From positions 1 through 50,014 of the forward strand of contig JBIQJY010000024.1 in NCBI GenBank assembly GCA_044507065.1: a stretch of DNA of 50,014 bases, given 5' to 3'. This DNA is from SCN-69-37 sp044507065. GTDB taxonomy: Bacteria > Acidobacteriota > Vicinamibacteria > Vicinamibacterales > SCN-69-37. The notes under the pieces were generated by a model. It had not been told where the DNA came from and did not search any database. It saw only the letters and a program-made list of their open reading frames with translations. The translations under genes and the position numbers were made by a program. Of the stretch, positions 7,448 to 16,668 are shown in pieces. Numbering within the stretch: position 1 is the stretch's first letter; every line of letters starts with the position of its first letter.

Positions 7448-10400
7448 TTGAAGACAGGCAAGTCGGTTCTACGAGTCCTGGGCCTGCTCATGGCCGTGCT
7501 GGTTGGCACGGGCACGGCGGCCTCGGCTCAGATCACGACCGGAACCATCTCGGGTACGGTTGCTGACAGCCAGGGGGGCGTGATCCCTGGCGCGACGGTC
7601 ATTCTGACCAGCGAGACCCGCGGCACCTCGTCGGTGCCGGTGTACACCAGCGGAACGGGCGACTACACGTTCCCGAACGTCACCCCGGACAGGTACCTGA
7701 TCGAGGTCACCATGCCCGGATTCCGCACGCTGCGGCAGACCGGTATCACGGTGAGCGGCGGCGACCGCGTCGTCGTACCCCAGCTCGTCATCGAGCCGGG
7801 CGGCGCCGAAGAGACCATCGAGGTGTCGGCCGAAGTGCCGCTCATCCAGGCACAGAGCGGTGAGCGCTCGTTTGCCGTCTCGGCCGTCCAGGTCGAGAAC
7901 CTGCCGATCAACCGCAACTTCGCGTCGCTGACGTCGTTTGCACCCGGAGTCGCCGGCACGCTCAACCGGCTCGGCGGCGGCGGTCAGAACAACATCATGA
8001 TGGACGGCATCTCGGCCATGGACACGGGCAACAACGGCCAGATGCTCCAGATGAACGTCGAGGCCATTGCCGAAGTGAAGGTGCTGACCTCCGGCTACCA
8101 GGCCGAGTACGGCCGGTCGAGCGGCCTGCAGGTGACGGCCGTCACCAAGAGCGGCTCCAACCAGTTCCACGGCTCGGTCTACGACGTCCTGACCAACTCG
8201 GACTGGAACAGCAACAGCTGGGTCAACGAGCGCAACGGCGACCCGAAGGCGAAGAACAAGACGCAGACGCTCGGCTATTCCATCGGCGGCCCCGTCGGCC
8301 GTCCGGGCAGCTCGAACCGCCTGTTCTTCTTCTACAGCCACGAGTTCCGCCCGACGACGACGACGATCAACGGCGGCAATCCGATTCGGCTGCGGGTGCC
8401 GACGCTGCTCGAGCGGCAGGGCGACTTCTCGCAGTCGCTCGACAACAACGGCCAGCCCATCGCGCAGCTGGCCGACGGCGCCACCGGCGGCACGTTTGCC
8501 GGCAACGTCATTCCGGCCGATCGCATTTACGGCACCGGCCTCGCGCTGCTCAACCGGTATCCGCTGCCGAACATCGACCAGCCCATCGGCCAGAACTACA
8601 ACTACGAAGTGCAGGCGCCATCGGTCAACAACCTGACGCAGCAGCCGGCCCTGCGGGTCGACTACCAGCTGTCGCCGTCGCTGCGCCTCACGGGCAAGTA
8701 CTCGGGCCAGCGCGCGCGCCGGCTGACCACCCCGGGCACGATCCAGGGGTTCAACGACGCGTACAACCCGTACCCGTACGTCACCAACGTCGGTTTCACG
8801 GTGAACTACACGCTGAACTCGACGACGTTCCTCGAGGCGACCTACGGGTCGATCAAGAACCAGCTCGGCACGCTCGTGATGGCCGACTCGGCGAACCGGC
8901 TCAACGGCTTCGCGGACCTGCCCATGCTCTACGAGGATGCCGGTGTGGTCGATCCGCGCTACTACGCCTATGACGTGCTGCAGGATCTGAAGCCCGGCTG
9001 GTGGGATGGTTCGCGCATCAACCTGCTGCCCAACTTCGCCTGGGGCAATCGCATCGCGAACGCGCCGCCCAACCAGTCGTTCCCGAGCTACGTGAACATC
9101 AACAAGACGCAGGACTTCGCGGCCAGCATCACGAAGGTCGCCGGGCGTCACACGCTGAAGGCCGGTTTCTACAACAACCACAGCTACAAGGCGCAGAACA
9201 CGGGGCCGGGCGCCGGCGGCGTGGCGAACCTGACGTTCCAGGGCTACCTGAACTTCGGCAACGACACGAACAACATGCTCGACTCGGGCTTCGGTTACGC
9301 CAACGCGGCACTGGGTGTCTTCACGCAGTACCTGCAGGGCTCGAAGTTCGTCGAGGGCGGCAACATCTACCGCAACACCGAGTTCTACCTCCAGGACAAC
9401 TGGAAGGTGACCAACCGGCTCACGCTCGACTACGGCATGCGGTTCACGCACCAGCAGCCGCAGCACGACAAGTACCTGCAGTCGTCGAACTTCTTCGCCG
9501 ACCGCTGGTCGCCGTCGAGCGCGCCGCTGCTCTACGTCGCCGGCTGCCGCAGCGGGGCCGTGGCCTGCACGGGCAACGACCGCAACGCGATGCATCCGCT
9601 CACCGGCGAGATCCTCACGGCGCCGGGCACGGCGAACACGGCGGCCGCCATCGGCACGCCGATCCCGAACTCGGGTGACCTCAACAACGGCATCGTCCAG
9701 TCCGGACAGGGCATTGCCGATACGGCCTACGTGTGGCCGACGCTCGTCTTCGCGCCGCGGTTCGGCGCGGCCTACGACCTGACGGGCACGCAGTCGTTCG
9801 TCGTGCGCGGCGGCGTTGGACTGTTCTACGACCGCCCCGAAGGCAACACCGTCATGGGCAGCGCGGCCAACCCGCCCTACTCGACGTCGACCAACCTGGT
9901 GAACGGCCAGTTGCAGACGGTCGGCACCGGGCTGAGCACGGTCGGCGTGCCCTCGCTGAGCATCTTCCAGTACGACGCGAAGGTGCCCTCGTCGGTGCAG
10001 TGGAACGTCGGCGTCCAGGTGGCGCTGCCGTGGGCCTCGTCGCTCGACGTGTCGTATGTCGGGCAGCACGGCTACAACATGCTGGCGGCCAACTTCGGCA
10101 GCCCGACCAACCTGAACGCCGTGGACTTCGGCGCGGCGTATCTGCCGGAAAACCAGGATCCGACGCTCGGCACGAGCGCGGTCCCGGGCGCGACGGCCTA
10201 CACCACGAACCTGCTGCGGCCCTACGCGGGTCTCGGACAGATTCAGGCGCGGCTGACGCAGTACTCGCAGACCTACCAGTCGGTGCAGACGTCGTTCAAC
10301 CGGCGGTTCCGCAACGGCCTGTCGTTCGGCATCAACCACACGCTGAGCCTCGCGTTCACGGGGAACACCGGCCTGCCGCTGCGTCTCGAGCACGCGGCCG

Positions 10401-11101
10401 ACGGCAGCTACTCGGTGCGCGCCGACCAGGCCGACTACGAGGCGCTGATGAAGGACATCGGCATCCAGCGGCACATCGTCAAGGCGAATGCCGTGTGGGA
10501 CCTGCCCGACATGAACGCCGATGGCGGCGTCCGCCGCGTGCTGGCGGCCATCGTCAACGACTGGCAGCTGTCGGGCGTGCTGACGGCGGGATCGGGTCCG
10601 CGGTACGACCTGAACTACAGCTACAACAGCAACGGCGCGAACGTGAACCTCACGGGATCGCCTGACTACGCGGCACGGATCGTCTACGTGGGCGATCCGG
10701 GCTCGGGTTGCTCGGACAACCGGTACGCGCAGTTCAACGTCAACTCGGTCACCGGACCGGGATACGGCAGCCTCGGGCTCGAGTCGGGCCGCAGCCTGCT
10801 CGGCGGGTGCGCGGACCGCACGGTGGACCTCGCGGTGGCGCGTTCGTTCCGCTTCGGCGGCGGCCGGGCCGTCCAGGTCCGTCTCGATGCGTTCAACGCG
10901 TTCGACGTGGTCGTGATCAACAACCGCGTGACGACCGTCCAGTACAACAGCCCGACGGACCTGACCGTGCGCAACTCGCAGTACAACGCCGACGGCACGC
11001 TCAACGAGTCGCGCCTGACGCCGCGCAACGCGGGCTTCGGTGCGGCGACCTCGGCGCAGGCCATGCGGACGCTGCAGGCCACGGTCCGGTTCTCGTTCTG
11101 A
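7448..11101 (+). CDS. TonB-dependent receptor, Oar-like, with carboxypeptidase-regulatory domain
   Basis: A 1,217-residue outer-membrane receptor. It starts at TTG, supported by GGAGGAG seven bases upstream. Residues 1-28 are a Sec signal ending ASAQ. A CarboxypepD_reg/Ig-like domain follows (about 30-115, starting TTGTISGTVADSQGG). Next comes a plug region (about 120-260) and a long beta-barrel rich in aromatic and Asn/Tyr residues. The last residues, TVRFSF, end in Phe, the usual BAM-recognition signal. Proteins of this size and layout are strongly expanded in Acidobacteriota, where they are thought to import plant or microbial glycans or peptides using proton-motive force through TonB-ExbBD. 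No SusD-like partner or glycosidase is adjacent, so the substrate is unknown. A promoter/operator precedes it and a strong terminator follows. Confidence 0.93.
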   Translation: MKTGKSVLRVLGLLMAVLVGTGTAASAQITTGTISGTVADSQGGVIPGATVILTSETRGTSSVPVYTSGTGDYTFPNVTPDRYLIEVTMPGFRTLRQTGITVSGGDRVVVPQLVIEPGGAEETIEVSAEVPLIQAQSGERSFAVSAVQVENLPINRNFASLTSFAPGVAGTLNRLGGGGQNNIMMDGISAMDTGNNGQMLQMNVEAIAEVKVLTSGYQAEYGRSSGLQVTAVTKSGSNQFHGSVYDVLTNSDWNSNSWVNERNGDPKAKNKTQTLGYSIGGPVGRPGSSNRLFFFYSHEFRPTTTTINGGNPIRLRVPTLLERQGDFSQSLDNNGQPIAQLADGATGGTFAGNVIPADRIYGTGLALLNRYPLPNIDQPIGQNYNYEVQAPSVNNLTQQPALRVDYQLSPSLRLTGKYSGQRARRLTTPGTIQGFNDAYNPYPYVTNVGFTVNYTLNSTTFLEATYGSIKNQLGTLVMADSANRLNGFADLPMLYEDAGVVDPRYYAYDVLQDLKPGWWDGSRINLLPNFAWGNRIANAPPNQSFPSYVNINKTQDFAASITKVAGRHTLKAGFYNNHSYKAQNTGPGAGGVANLTFQGYLNFGNDTNNMLDSGFGYANAALGVFTQYLQGSKFVEGGNIYRNTEFYLQDNWKVTNRLTLDYGMRFTHQQPQHDKYLQSSNFFADRWSPSSAPLLYVAGCRSGAVACTGNDRNAMHPLTGEILTAPGTANTAAAIGTPIPNSGDLNNGIVQSGQGIADTAYVWPTLVFAPRFGAAYDLTGTQSFVVRGGVGLFYDRPEGNTVMGSAANPPYSTSTNLVNGQLQTVGTGLSTVGVPSLSIFQYDAKVPSSVQWNVGVQVALPWASSLDVSYVGQHGYNMLAANFGSPTNLNAVDFGAAYLPENQDPTLGTSAVPGATAYTTNLLRPYAGLGQIQARLTQYSQTYQSVQTSFNRRFRNGLSFGINHTLSLAFTGNTGLPLRLEHAADGSYSVRADQADYEALMKDIGIQRHIVKANAVWDLPDMNADGGVRRVLAAIVNDWQLSGVLTAGSGPRYDLNYSYNSNGANVNLTGSPDYAARIVYVGDPGSGCSDNRYAQFNVNSVTGPGYGSLGLESGRSLLGGCADRTVDLAVARSFRFGGGRAVQVRLDAFNAFDVVVINNRVTTVQYNSPTDLTVRNSQYNADGTLNESRLTPRNAGFGAATSAQAMRTLQATVRFSF

Positions 11102-11157
11102 GGATCGGCACGCCGTAGGACGCGGCGCCGCGGGCGCTGACGTTCATCTCACACACA

Positions 11158-11192
11158 CGGGCGGATGGGAGTCATTCCCGTCCGCCCGTTTT
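11158..11192 (+). terminator. Rho-independent terminator of the TonB receptor gene
   Basis: CGGGCGGATGGGA (11158-11170) pairs with TTCCCGTCCGCCCG (11175-11188), a stem of about 13 bp with a 4-base loop, followed by TTTTCT. It sits 56 bp after the receptor stop codon. Confidence 0.88.
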
Positions 11193-11219
11193 CTATTGTG
11201 GACGCGGTCGACGTCCGCC

Positions 11220-11975
11220 TCAGAACACGCCAATCAGCCGCAGCGCGGCGACAGCGGCGAACACCAGCAGCAGGGTGTTGAAAATGCCCTGCGGCACGGC
11301 GTGCACGAGCCATCGTCCGATGGCGATGCCGGTCACCACGGCCGGCACGAGCACCAGGTTGAGCGAGAGCGTCGGGGCGTGAATCAGGCCCAGCCCGTAG
11401 CTGAACGGCAGCTTGAACACGTTGATGATCAGGAAGAACCACGCGCTCGTCCCGACGAACTCCCATTTCGGGAGTCCGACAGCCAGCGCGAACAGCGCGA
11501 TGATGGGCCCGGCGCCGTTGGCCATCATGGTCGTGCCGCCGGCCACCAGCCCGGTCAGCCACGCGAATGGCCTCGACTGCGGTGCGCCGGCAAAGAGTCC
11601 CGGCCGCCACATGTGCACCAGCTGCATCGTGGTCAGCACCACGAGGATCCAGCCGATGAGCGGCGTGAAGACGCCATCGTCCATGCGCGCCATCATGAAC
11701 GACCCGGCGACCACGCCAACGCAGGCGGGTGGCAGCATCTGGCGGATGTAGTCCCAGCGCGCGTGCTGGCGGAAGGCGATGACGGCCGCGATGTCGCCCA
11801 CGATGAGCATGGGCAGGATGATGCCCGTCGACTCGCGCGGACCGAAGATGAGCGCGAAAACGATGAGGTGAACGAAGTTCACGCCGGAGAACCCGGCCTT
11901 GGCAATGCCGATGCCCGTGGCCCCCGCGACGACCAGCAGCCACTCGAGCAGCGTCAGGTCGGGAAGGGGAAGCAT
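11220..11975 (-). CDS. TauE/SafE (TSUP) family permease
   Basis: A 251-residue integral membrane protein with about eight hydrophobic helices. It starts at LLPLPDLTLLEWLLVVAGATGIGIAKAGF, the usual TSUP N-terminus with a GxGIAKAGFSG motif at the end of the first helix. A second internal repeat begins near GLVAGGTTMMANGAGPIIALF, matching the paired-repeat layout of TSUP proteins. The family exports sulfite, sulfoacetate or related organosulfur anions, or is simply annotated as probable sulfite exporter. No sulfur-metabolism genes lie nearby, so the substrate is unknown. It is convergent with the TonB receptor across the terminator and divergent from the next gene. Confidence 0.87.
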   Translation of the reverse strand: MLPLPDLTLLEWLLVVAGATGIGIAKAGFSGVNFVHLIVFALIFGPRESTGIILPMLIVGDIAAVIAFRQHARWDYIRQMLPPACVGVVAGSFMMARMDDGVFTPLIGWILVVLTTMQLVHMWRPGLFAGAPQSRPFAWLTGLVAGGTTMMANGAGPIIALFALAVGLPKWEFVGTSAWFFLIINVFKLPFSYGLGLIHAPTLSLNLVLVPAVVTGIAIGRWLVHAVPQGIFNTLLLVFAAVAALRLIGVF

Positions 11976-12104
11976 CGCGTCATGGAAGATTTTTGTCGCC
12001 GCGGGCGCCGAACGTCAACCCGATGCATTCCCGTGGTGCATGCGGAAGTCGCTTTTGCTACCATGCGACATCTTTTCGTCGGGTTCGTCGTGGAGGTCCC
12101 CAGC

Positions 12105-13019
12105 GTGTCAGACATCGACCCTTCCGAAGTCGTCGTCGGAAGGAGAACCACCCCGGACAAGTTCGCCTCGGAACACTCGGACATTGACACCGGTGCGGCG
12201 CACAGCCGCTCGGAACGGGAAGGTCTTCCTGCCGCCTATCGTATGCGCGCCGACGCGCACTATGTGGAACAACTCGTCAGCCGCCGCGAGCGCGTCGACC
12301 GACTCGACGCACCGCGTCACCCGGCCGCAGCGGCCGACCTCGGCGATCGCGACGTCCCGGTCGAACGACGCGACAGGCGCAGCGACCGCGTCATGGCTCA
12401 ACTGAACGACGAGATCTCCGCCATGCTGTCGGCCGCCGCCACGCTGGCCGACGGGTCGCCGCTCGTGCGGCGGATGGGCGCAGACCTGCTGCGCGCGCAG
12501 GCCTGGCGGGCCTCCTGGTTGCTCCATGCCTCGGCACTCCTCGACGGCCGGCATCGGGGCCAGTCGGGACCGAAAGCCGTGAGCCAGATCGTCGAGCAGC
12601 TGCGTCAGGGCCTGTCGCCGGAATGCCGGCTGGCCGGCGCGACCCTCGAGCTGGCGGCAACCGACTGGAACGCGCCCCTTGCGATCGATGACCGTGCGCT
12701 TGCCGCCGCCGTCACCGGCGCCGTGTATGCCACGCTCAACGTCGCGACGGCGAGCGAAGGCATGCACATCCGGGTGACGCTGGACCCGGCCGGCGGAGAA
12801 CTGCGCCAGGTCGAGGTGGCGCAGGCCGACGTGACAGCGGCGCCCGGGACGAGCCTGCGGTTTTTCGACGCGTCGTGGAGCGACCGGCCCGGCGGCTGGA
12901 GCGCGAGCCTGGCGGCGCTCACCGTTCGCGCGGCAGCGCAGCAGCTCGGGGGCAATGCCGTCTTCATCCCGGGTGAACGACGCGGGACGACGATCCGGCT
13001 CAACCTCGGACGCGCCTAG
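12105..13019 (+). CDS. Degenerate histidine-kinase-like protein of unknown function
   Basis: About 304 residues from the GTG at 12105, chosen because GGAGG lies 8 bases upstream (12092-12096). Residues 1-100 are charged and look disordered. Next comes a helical segment (about residues 100-150, QLNDEISAML...LLRAQAWRASWLLHASALLDG), then a C-terminal part that follows the HATPase_c pattern. Its DDRALAAAVTGAVYATLNVA region aligns with an N-box but has lost the Asn. Its end, VRAAAQQLGGNAVFIPGERRGTTIRLNLGRA, matches the terminal G-rich loop and strand. No phospho-accepting H-box is clear. I infer a non-catalytic or scaffold relative of sensor kinases. This is not an established family call. The protein appears cytosolic. 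Confidence 0.6.
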   Translation: MSDIDPSEVVVGRRTTPDKFASEHSDIDTGAAHSRSEREGLPAAYRMRADAHYVEQLVSRRERVDRLDAPRHPAAAADLGDRDVPVERRDRRSDRVMAQLNDEISAMLSAAATLADGSPLVRRMGADLLRAQAWRASWLLHASALLDGRHRGQSGPKAVSQIVEQLRQGLSPECRLAGATLELAATDWNAPLAIDDRALAAAVTGAVYATLNVATASEGMHIRVTLDPAGGELRQVEVAQADVTAAPGTSLRFFDASWSDRPGGWSASLAALTVRAAAQQLGGNAVFIPGERRGTTIRLNLGRA

Positions 13020-13197
13020 GCGGTTCCAGACGACAGTCGCGCGGCCTCAGCCGCACGCGTCGCGAACCGCTCCTGGCGGGCGGCGCTGACCGTTGTCGGC
13101 TGGCCTGTCGGCCCCTCGCGGCCGATATACAATGAACAGGCTCAGGCTCAATCACTTAGAGCCGATTGTTCCCACACGCCCAGGCACATGGCTGGTT

Positions 13198-14802
13198 ATG
13201 AAGATTGATACGTTCGACACCACCCTCCGCGACGGCACCCAGGGCGAGGCTGTCTCGTTCTCCGTGGACGACAAGCTGCTCATCGCGGCCCGGCTCGACG
13301 CGTTCGGCATCGACTACATCGAGGGCGGCTGGCCGGGGTCGAATCCCAAGGACAGGGAGTTCTTCGCGCGTGCGCGCGAGCTGACGCTGCGCCACGCGAA
13401 GCTGACCGCGTTTGGCGCCACGCGCCTGGCCCGCAACCGGGTGGACCAGGATTCGAGTGTCAATGCGCTGGTGGAGGCGGGCACGCCCGTCGTGGCCGTG
13501 TTCGGCAAGACTTGGGACTTTCACGTCACGCGCGCGCTCGGCATCGGCCTCGATGACAACCTCGCGCTCATCAAGGACACCGTCGAGTACCTGAAGTCGC
13601 ACGGCAAGGAAGTCGTCTACGACGCCGAGCATTTCTTCGACGGGTATCTCGCCAACCCGGACTACGCGATCCGCACGCTCGAGGCCGCGCACGCCGCCGG
13701 GGCCGACGTGCTGTGCCTGTGCGATACGAACGGCGGCGTGCAGACGGGCCGGCTCTTCGAGATCGTGAGCGAGATCCGCCGGCGCTTCGACGGGGTCATC
13801 GGCATCCATCCGCACAACGACTCGGATGTGGCCGTGGCCAACGCGCTCGCCGGCGTCGAGGCCGGCGCCACGCACGTGCAGGGCTGCATGAACGGCTACG
13901 GCGAGCGCTGTGGCAACGCCAACCTCGCCTCGGTGATGGCCAATCTCGAACTGAAGCTCGGACACACCACCGTCGGCCGCGACCGGCTGGCTGAACTGTC
14001 ATCGCTCTGCGGCTTCATCGCCGACGTCGCCAACCTGCCGCTGCGCGGGGACCAGCCGTTCGTGGGCCGCAGCGCGTTCGCGCACAAGGGCGGCGTCCAC
14101 GTGGCGGCCGTGCTCAAGGACTCGGCCACCTACGAACACATCGTGCCGGAGCTTGTCGGCAATCGCCAGCGCGTCCTCGTGAGCGATCTGTCGGGGCGCG
14201 GCAACATTCTCTACAAGCTCGACCAGCAGGGCCTTGCCAACCGGCTCGACGATGAGGCGCGCCGCGGGCTGCTCGAGCAGATCAAGCAGCTCGAGTACGA
14301 CGGCTACGAGTTCGAATCAGCGGAAGGGTCGTTCGAGCTCATCGTGCGCCAGGCGCTCACACCCGACCAGCGGTTCTTCGATGTCGATGGCTATGAGGTC
14401 ACGATGCGATCTGCCGGCGCCGAGGGGCCGCGCGCCACGGCGAGTGTCTCCCTGCGCACGCCGCAGGGCCCGGTGACGATGACCGCGACGGGCCACGGGC
14501 CGTTCAATGCACTGCACGAAGGACTGCGCCAGGCGCTCGCCCCGGTGTATCCCGCGGTGGGCAACATCCGCCTGATCGATTACAAGGTGCGCGTGCTCGA
14601 CTCCTACAAGGGCACCGCCGCCAAGGTGCGCGTGTTGACCGAATGGTCCGATCACCAGCGCACGTGGACGACCGTTGGCGTGTCCGACAACGTCATCGAA
14701 GCAAGCTGGAAGGCCTTGATCGATGCGGTCCAGCTCGAGTTGATGCGACAGGCGGACAACGCGGCATCCGGCGTTCCGCTCCAGGCCGCGCCGGTCTCAT
14801 AG
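13198..14802 (+). CDS. cimA: (R)-Citramalate synthase
   Basis: A 534-residue enzyme that condenses acetyl-CoA and pyruvate to (R)-citramalate, giving 2-oxobutanoate for isoleucine without threonine deaminase. I use the ATG at 13198 (KIDTFDTTLRDGTQGE); the frame is open upstream but those residues are not family-like. The TIM barrel carries DTTLRDGTQ (7-15), the citramalate-type YIEGGWPGSNPKD segment, the metal ligands H204-x-H206 with N207-D208, and the GCMNGYGERCGNANL stretch from 229. A C-terminal LeuA-type allosteric domain (about 400-520) ends with the dimer-domain pattern. The length and GGWPGSNPKD signature favour the TIGR00977 branch over isopropylmalate or homocitrate synthase. No leuCDB genes are adjacent. 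Confidence 0.92.
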   Translation: MKIDTFDTTLRDGTQGEAVSFSVDDKLLIAARLDAFGIDYIEGGWPGSNPKDREFFARARELTLRHAKLTAFGATRLARNRVDQDSSVNALVEAGTPVVAVFGKTWDFHVTRALGIGLDDNLALIKDTVEYLKSHGKEVVYDAEHFFDGYLANPDYAIRTLEAAHAAGADVLCLCDTNGGVQTGRLFEIVSEIRRRFDGVIGIHPHNDSDVAVANALAGVEAGATHVQGCMNGYGERCGNANLASVMANLELKLGHTTVGRDRLAELSSLCGFIADVANLPLRGDQPFVGRSAFAHKGGVHVAAVLKDSATYEHIVPELVGNRQRVLVSDLSGRGNILYKLDQQGLANRLDDEARRGLLEQIKQLEYDGYEFESAEGSFELIVRQALTPDQRFFDVDGYEVTMRSAGAEGPRATASVSLRTPQGPVTMTATGHGPFNALHEGLRQALAPVYPAVGNIRLIDYKVRVLDSYKGTAAKVRVLTEWSDHQRTWTTVGVSDNVIEASWKALIDAVQLELMRQADNAASGVPLQAAPVS

Positions 14803-14829
14803 GTCCGCCGCTCGCCAGCCCGTGCCGGC

Positions 14830-14861
14830 GGGGTGGGGCCGACCCATCGCCGGCCCACCCC
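14830..14861. terminator. GC-rich hairpin between convergent genes
   Basis: GGGGTGGGGCCG and CGGCCCACCCC form an 11-bp stem with one bulged G and a loop of about 9 bases. It lies 28 bp after cimA and 11 bp from the end of the convergent esterase gene. No long T-run follows on either strand. Confidence 0.5.
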
Positions 14862-14871
14862 TTGAACCTCG

Positions 14872-16548
14872 TCAGCTGCTCGGCGCGTCCGTGATGAGCG
14901 ACACGAGCCTGTCGTCGCGCAGCGCGCGCGACTCACTCGTGCTGTCGAACACCATCGCCTGCGGATCGGCCGCCGTGTACGGCTTCCACTCGAGGCCCGG
15001 CTGGCTGGGGTTACCCGTCTTCGCGAAGTTCACCCACGCCTGCGCCACCTTGTCCTGCAGCGCCATGGCCTCCGGGCCGCCACCGGTGGCCGTCGTGTTC
15101 TGCGGCACCTGCAGGGCGTGGAAGCAGAAGGCCAGCTCCGAACAATGGAAGGCCGTGATGCCGCCATTGATCGGGTACTCCCACGTGAACAGATAGTTGT
15201 AGACGGGGACCGTGCTCTTCTCGAGCTGGCGCCCGAGCAGCGCCTTCACGCCCGGGCGCGACGTGGCCGAGTAGTAGAGCGCATCCTGCACCTTCATGTG
15301 CGGGAACGCCTGGCGGAACTCGGTGACGATCTCGTCCTTGCGGGCGCCGTACTTGGCCGTCAGCTGGCGGTCGACCTCCTGGTCCGACCACTCGTTCTTG
15401 CGGTCGCCCGTGCTGAGCGTGCCGCCGAACTCGCTGAAGACCGCGCCGGCCATCAGCGGAACCCCGTGTGCGTAGTCGGTGAGCTCGCGCATCACGTACT
15501 TGTCGTCCGCGATGACGCTCCACCCGAGGTTGCCCAGGCCGAACTCCTTGGCCGCCGCCTGCCGTGCGGCATCGCCGGCCGCAATCAGTTCGGTGTAGGG
15601 CACCTGCTTCAGGCGATCGATCTGGCTGCCCGTCAGGTTCAGGAGCCGCAGCGTGTGGGCCGCGATGGCCTGCTGCTGCTTGATGCTCTCGGCCGGGTCG
15701 GAGGTGCGGTACGAATTGTTGCCGCCGCTCTGCGCCGACACCTTGTGGAACAGTCCCCGCGCCGCCGGCATGTGCATCATGCGGACGACCTTGCCGCCGC
15801 CGCCCGACTGCCCGAAGATCATGACGTTGGCCGGGTCGCCGCCAAACGCCTCGATGTTGTCGCGCACCCACTCGAGCGACGTCACCAGATCCGCGGTCCC
15901 CGTATAGCGCGAGTTCGCGTACTGCGCGCCATAGGCCGACAGGTCGAGCGTGCCGAGGATGTTCAGCCGGTGGTTCATGCTGACCACGACCACGTCGCCG
16001 AACTCGCTCAGGCTCCTGCCGTCGTAGGCGTAGGATTCCATCGACGATCCGTTGGTGAACCCGCCGCCGTGCATCCACACCATGACCGGCTTCTTCACGG
16101 CCGGATTCAGATCCTGGCTCCAGACGTTCAGGTACTGACAGTGCTCGTTCTGAATCCAGTACCGATGCGGAAAGACGAGTTCGTCGCCGCTGACCGACGT
16201 CTGCGCCGGGTGGGGACAGATCGGGCCCCACACCTGGGCGTCGCGCGTACCCTGCCACGCCGGCGCCGGCCGGGGCAGTTCGAAGCGCTCGGCTTCCGCG
16301 TAGCGGATGCCGAGGAATGAATAGGTCGATCCTTCGCGGAGGCCGCGAAGCCTGCCGCCCTTGACCTGGACGGTCGGCGGATTCAGGTTGGGACTCGCGC
16401 CCGGCGATCCGGACTGCGCGGGCGCCGCTTCGAGCGCCTTCGTGCCGAGGGCGCTCGTGGCGACACCCGCGACAGCGCCTCCGATCAAGGCGGTGCTCGT
16501 GCCCAGCATCCTGCGGCGATTCATCAATCCTGACGGTTCTTTGGCCAT
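14872..16548 (-). CDS. Tat-exported type-B carboxylesterase
   Basis: A 558-residue alpha/beta-hydrolase of the carboxylesterase B (pnbA/cholinesterase) family. The N-terminus has a twin-arginine motif (NRRRMLG, residues 10-16) and a hydrophobic stretch to about residue 45, predicting export of the folded enzyme. The oxyanion-hole HGGGF is at 160-164 and the nucleophile S248 is in FGQSGGGG. The charge-relay acid is E373 in FSEFGG, and the catalytic His is H468 in AFHCSELAFCF. All catalytic residues are therefore present. It hydrolyses carboxylic esters; the natural substrate is unknown. It is divergent from the copper ATPase with about 120 bp between starts and convergent with cimA. Confidence 0.9.
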   Translation of the reverse strand: MAKEPSGLMNRRRMLGTSTALIGGAVAGVATSALGTKALEAAPAQSGSPGASPNLNPPTVQVKGGRLRGLREGSTYSFLGIRYAEAERFELPRPAPAWQGTRDAQVWGPICPHPAQTSVSGDELVFPHRYWIQNEHCQYLNVWSQDLNPAVKKPVMVWMHGGGFTNGSSMESYAYDGRSLSEFGDVVVVSMNHRLNILGTLDLSAYGAQYANSRYTGTADLVTSLEWVRDNIEAFGGDPANVMIFGQSGGGGKVVRMMHMPAARGLFHKVSAQSGGNNSYRTSDPAESIKQQQAIAAHTLRLLNLTGSQIDRLKQVPYTELIAAGDAARQAAAKEFGLGNLGWSVIADDKYVMRELTDYAHGVPLMAGAVFSEFGGTLSTGDRKNEWSDQEVDRQLTAKYGARKDEIVTEFRQAFPHMKVQDALYYSATSRPGVKALLGRQLEKSTVPVYNYLFTWEYPINGGITAFHCSELAFCFHALQVPQNTTATGGGPEAMALQDKVAQAWVNFAKTGNPSQPGLEWKPYTAADPQAMVFDSTSESRALRDDRLVSLITDAPSS

Positions 16549-16668
16549 GTCTTCTCCTTGCGTGGCGTGTTTCCGATCATCCTACCGCGCCGCGAAGGTC
16601 CTTGCGCCACGGTGTATGGTCGATACTGACCCAATGGCGCTCGGTACCGATGCGGCGGAGGCAACGCG

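Noticed and set aside
7469..10474. A 1,001-codon open frame antisense to the TonB receptor
   Set aside because: It is Arg/Val/His/Asp-rich with no domain pattern, and it mirrors the high third-position GC of the receptor on the other strand. It is a codon-bias shadow.
11040..12104. N-terminal extension of the kinase-like gene back to 11040
   Set aside because: The extension runs through the end of the TonB receptor, its terminator and antisense to the TauE/SafE gene. GGAGG before the GTG at 12105 marks a better start.
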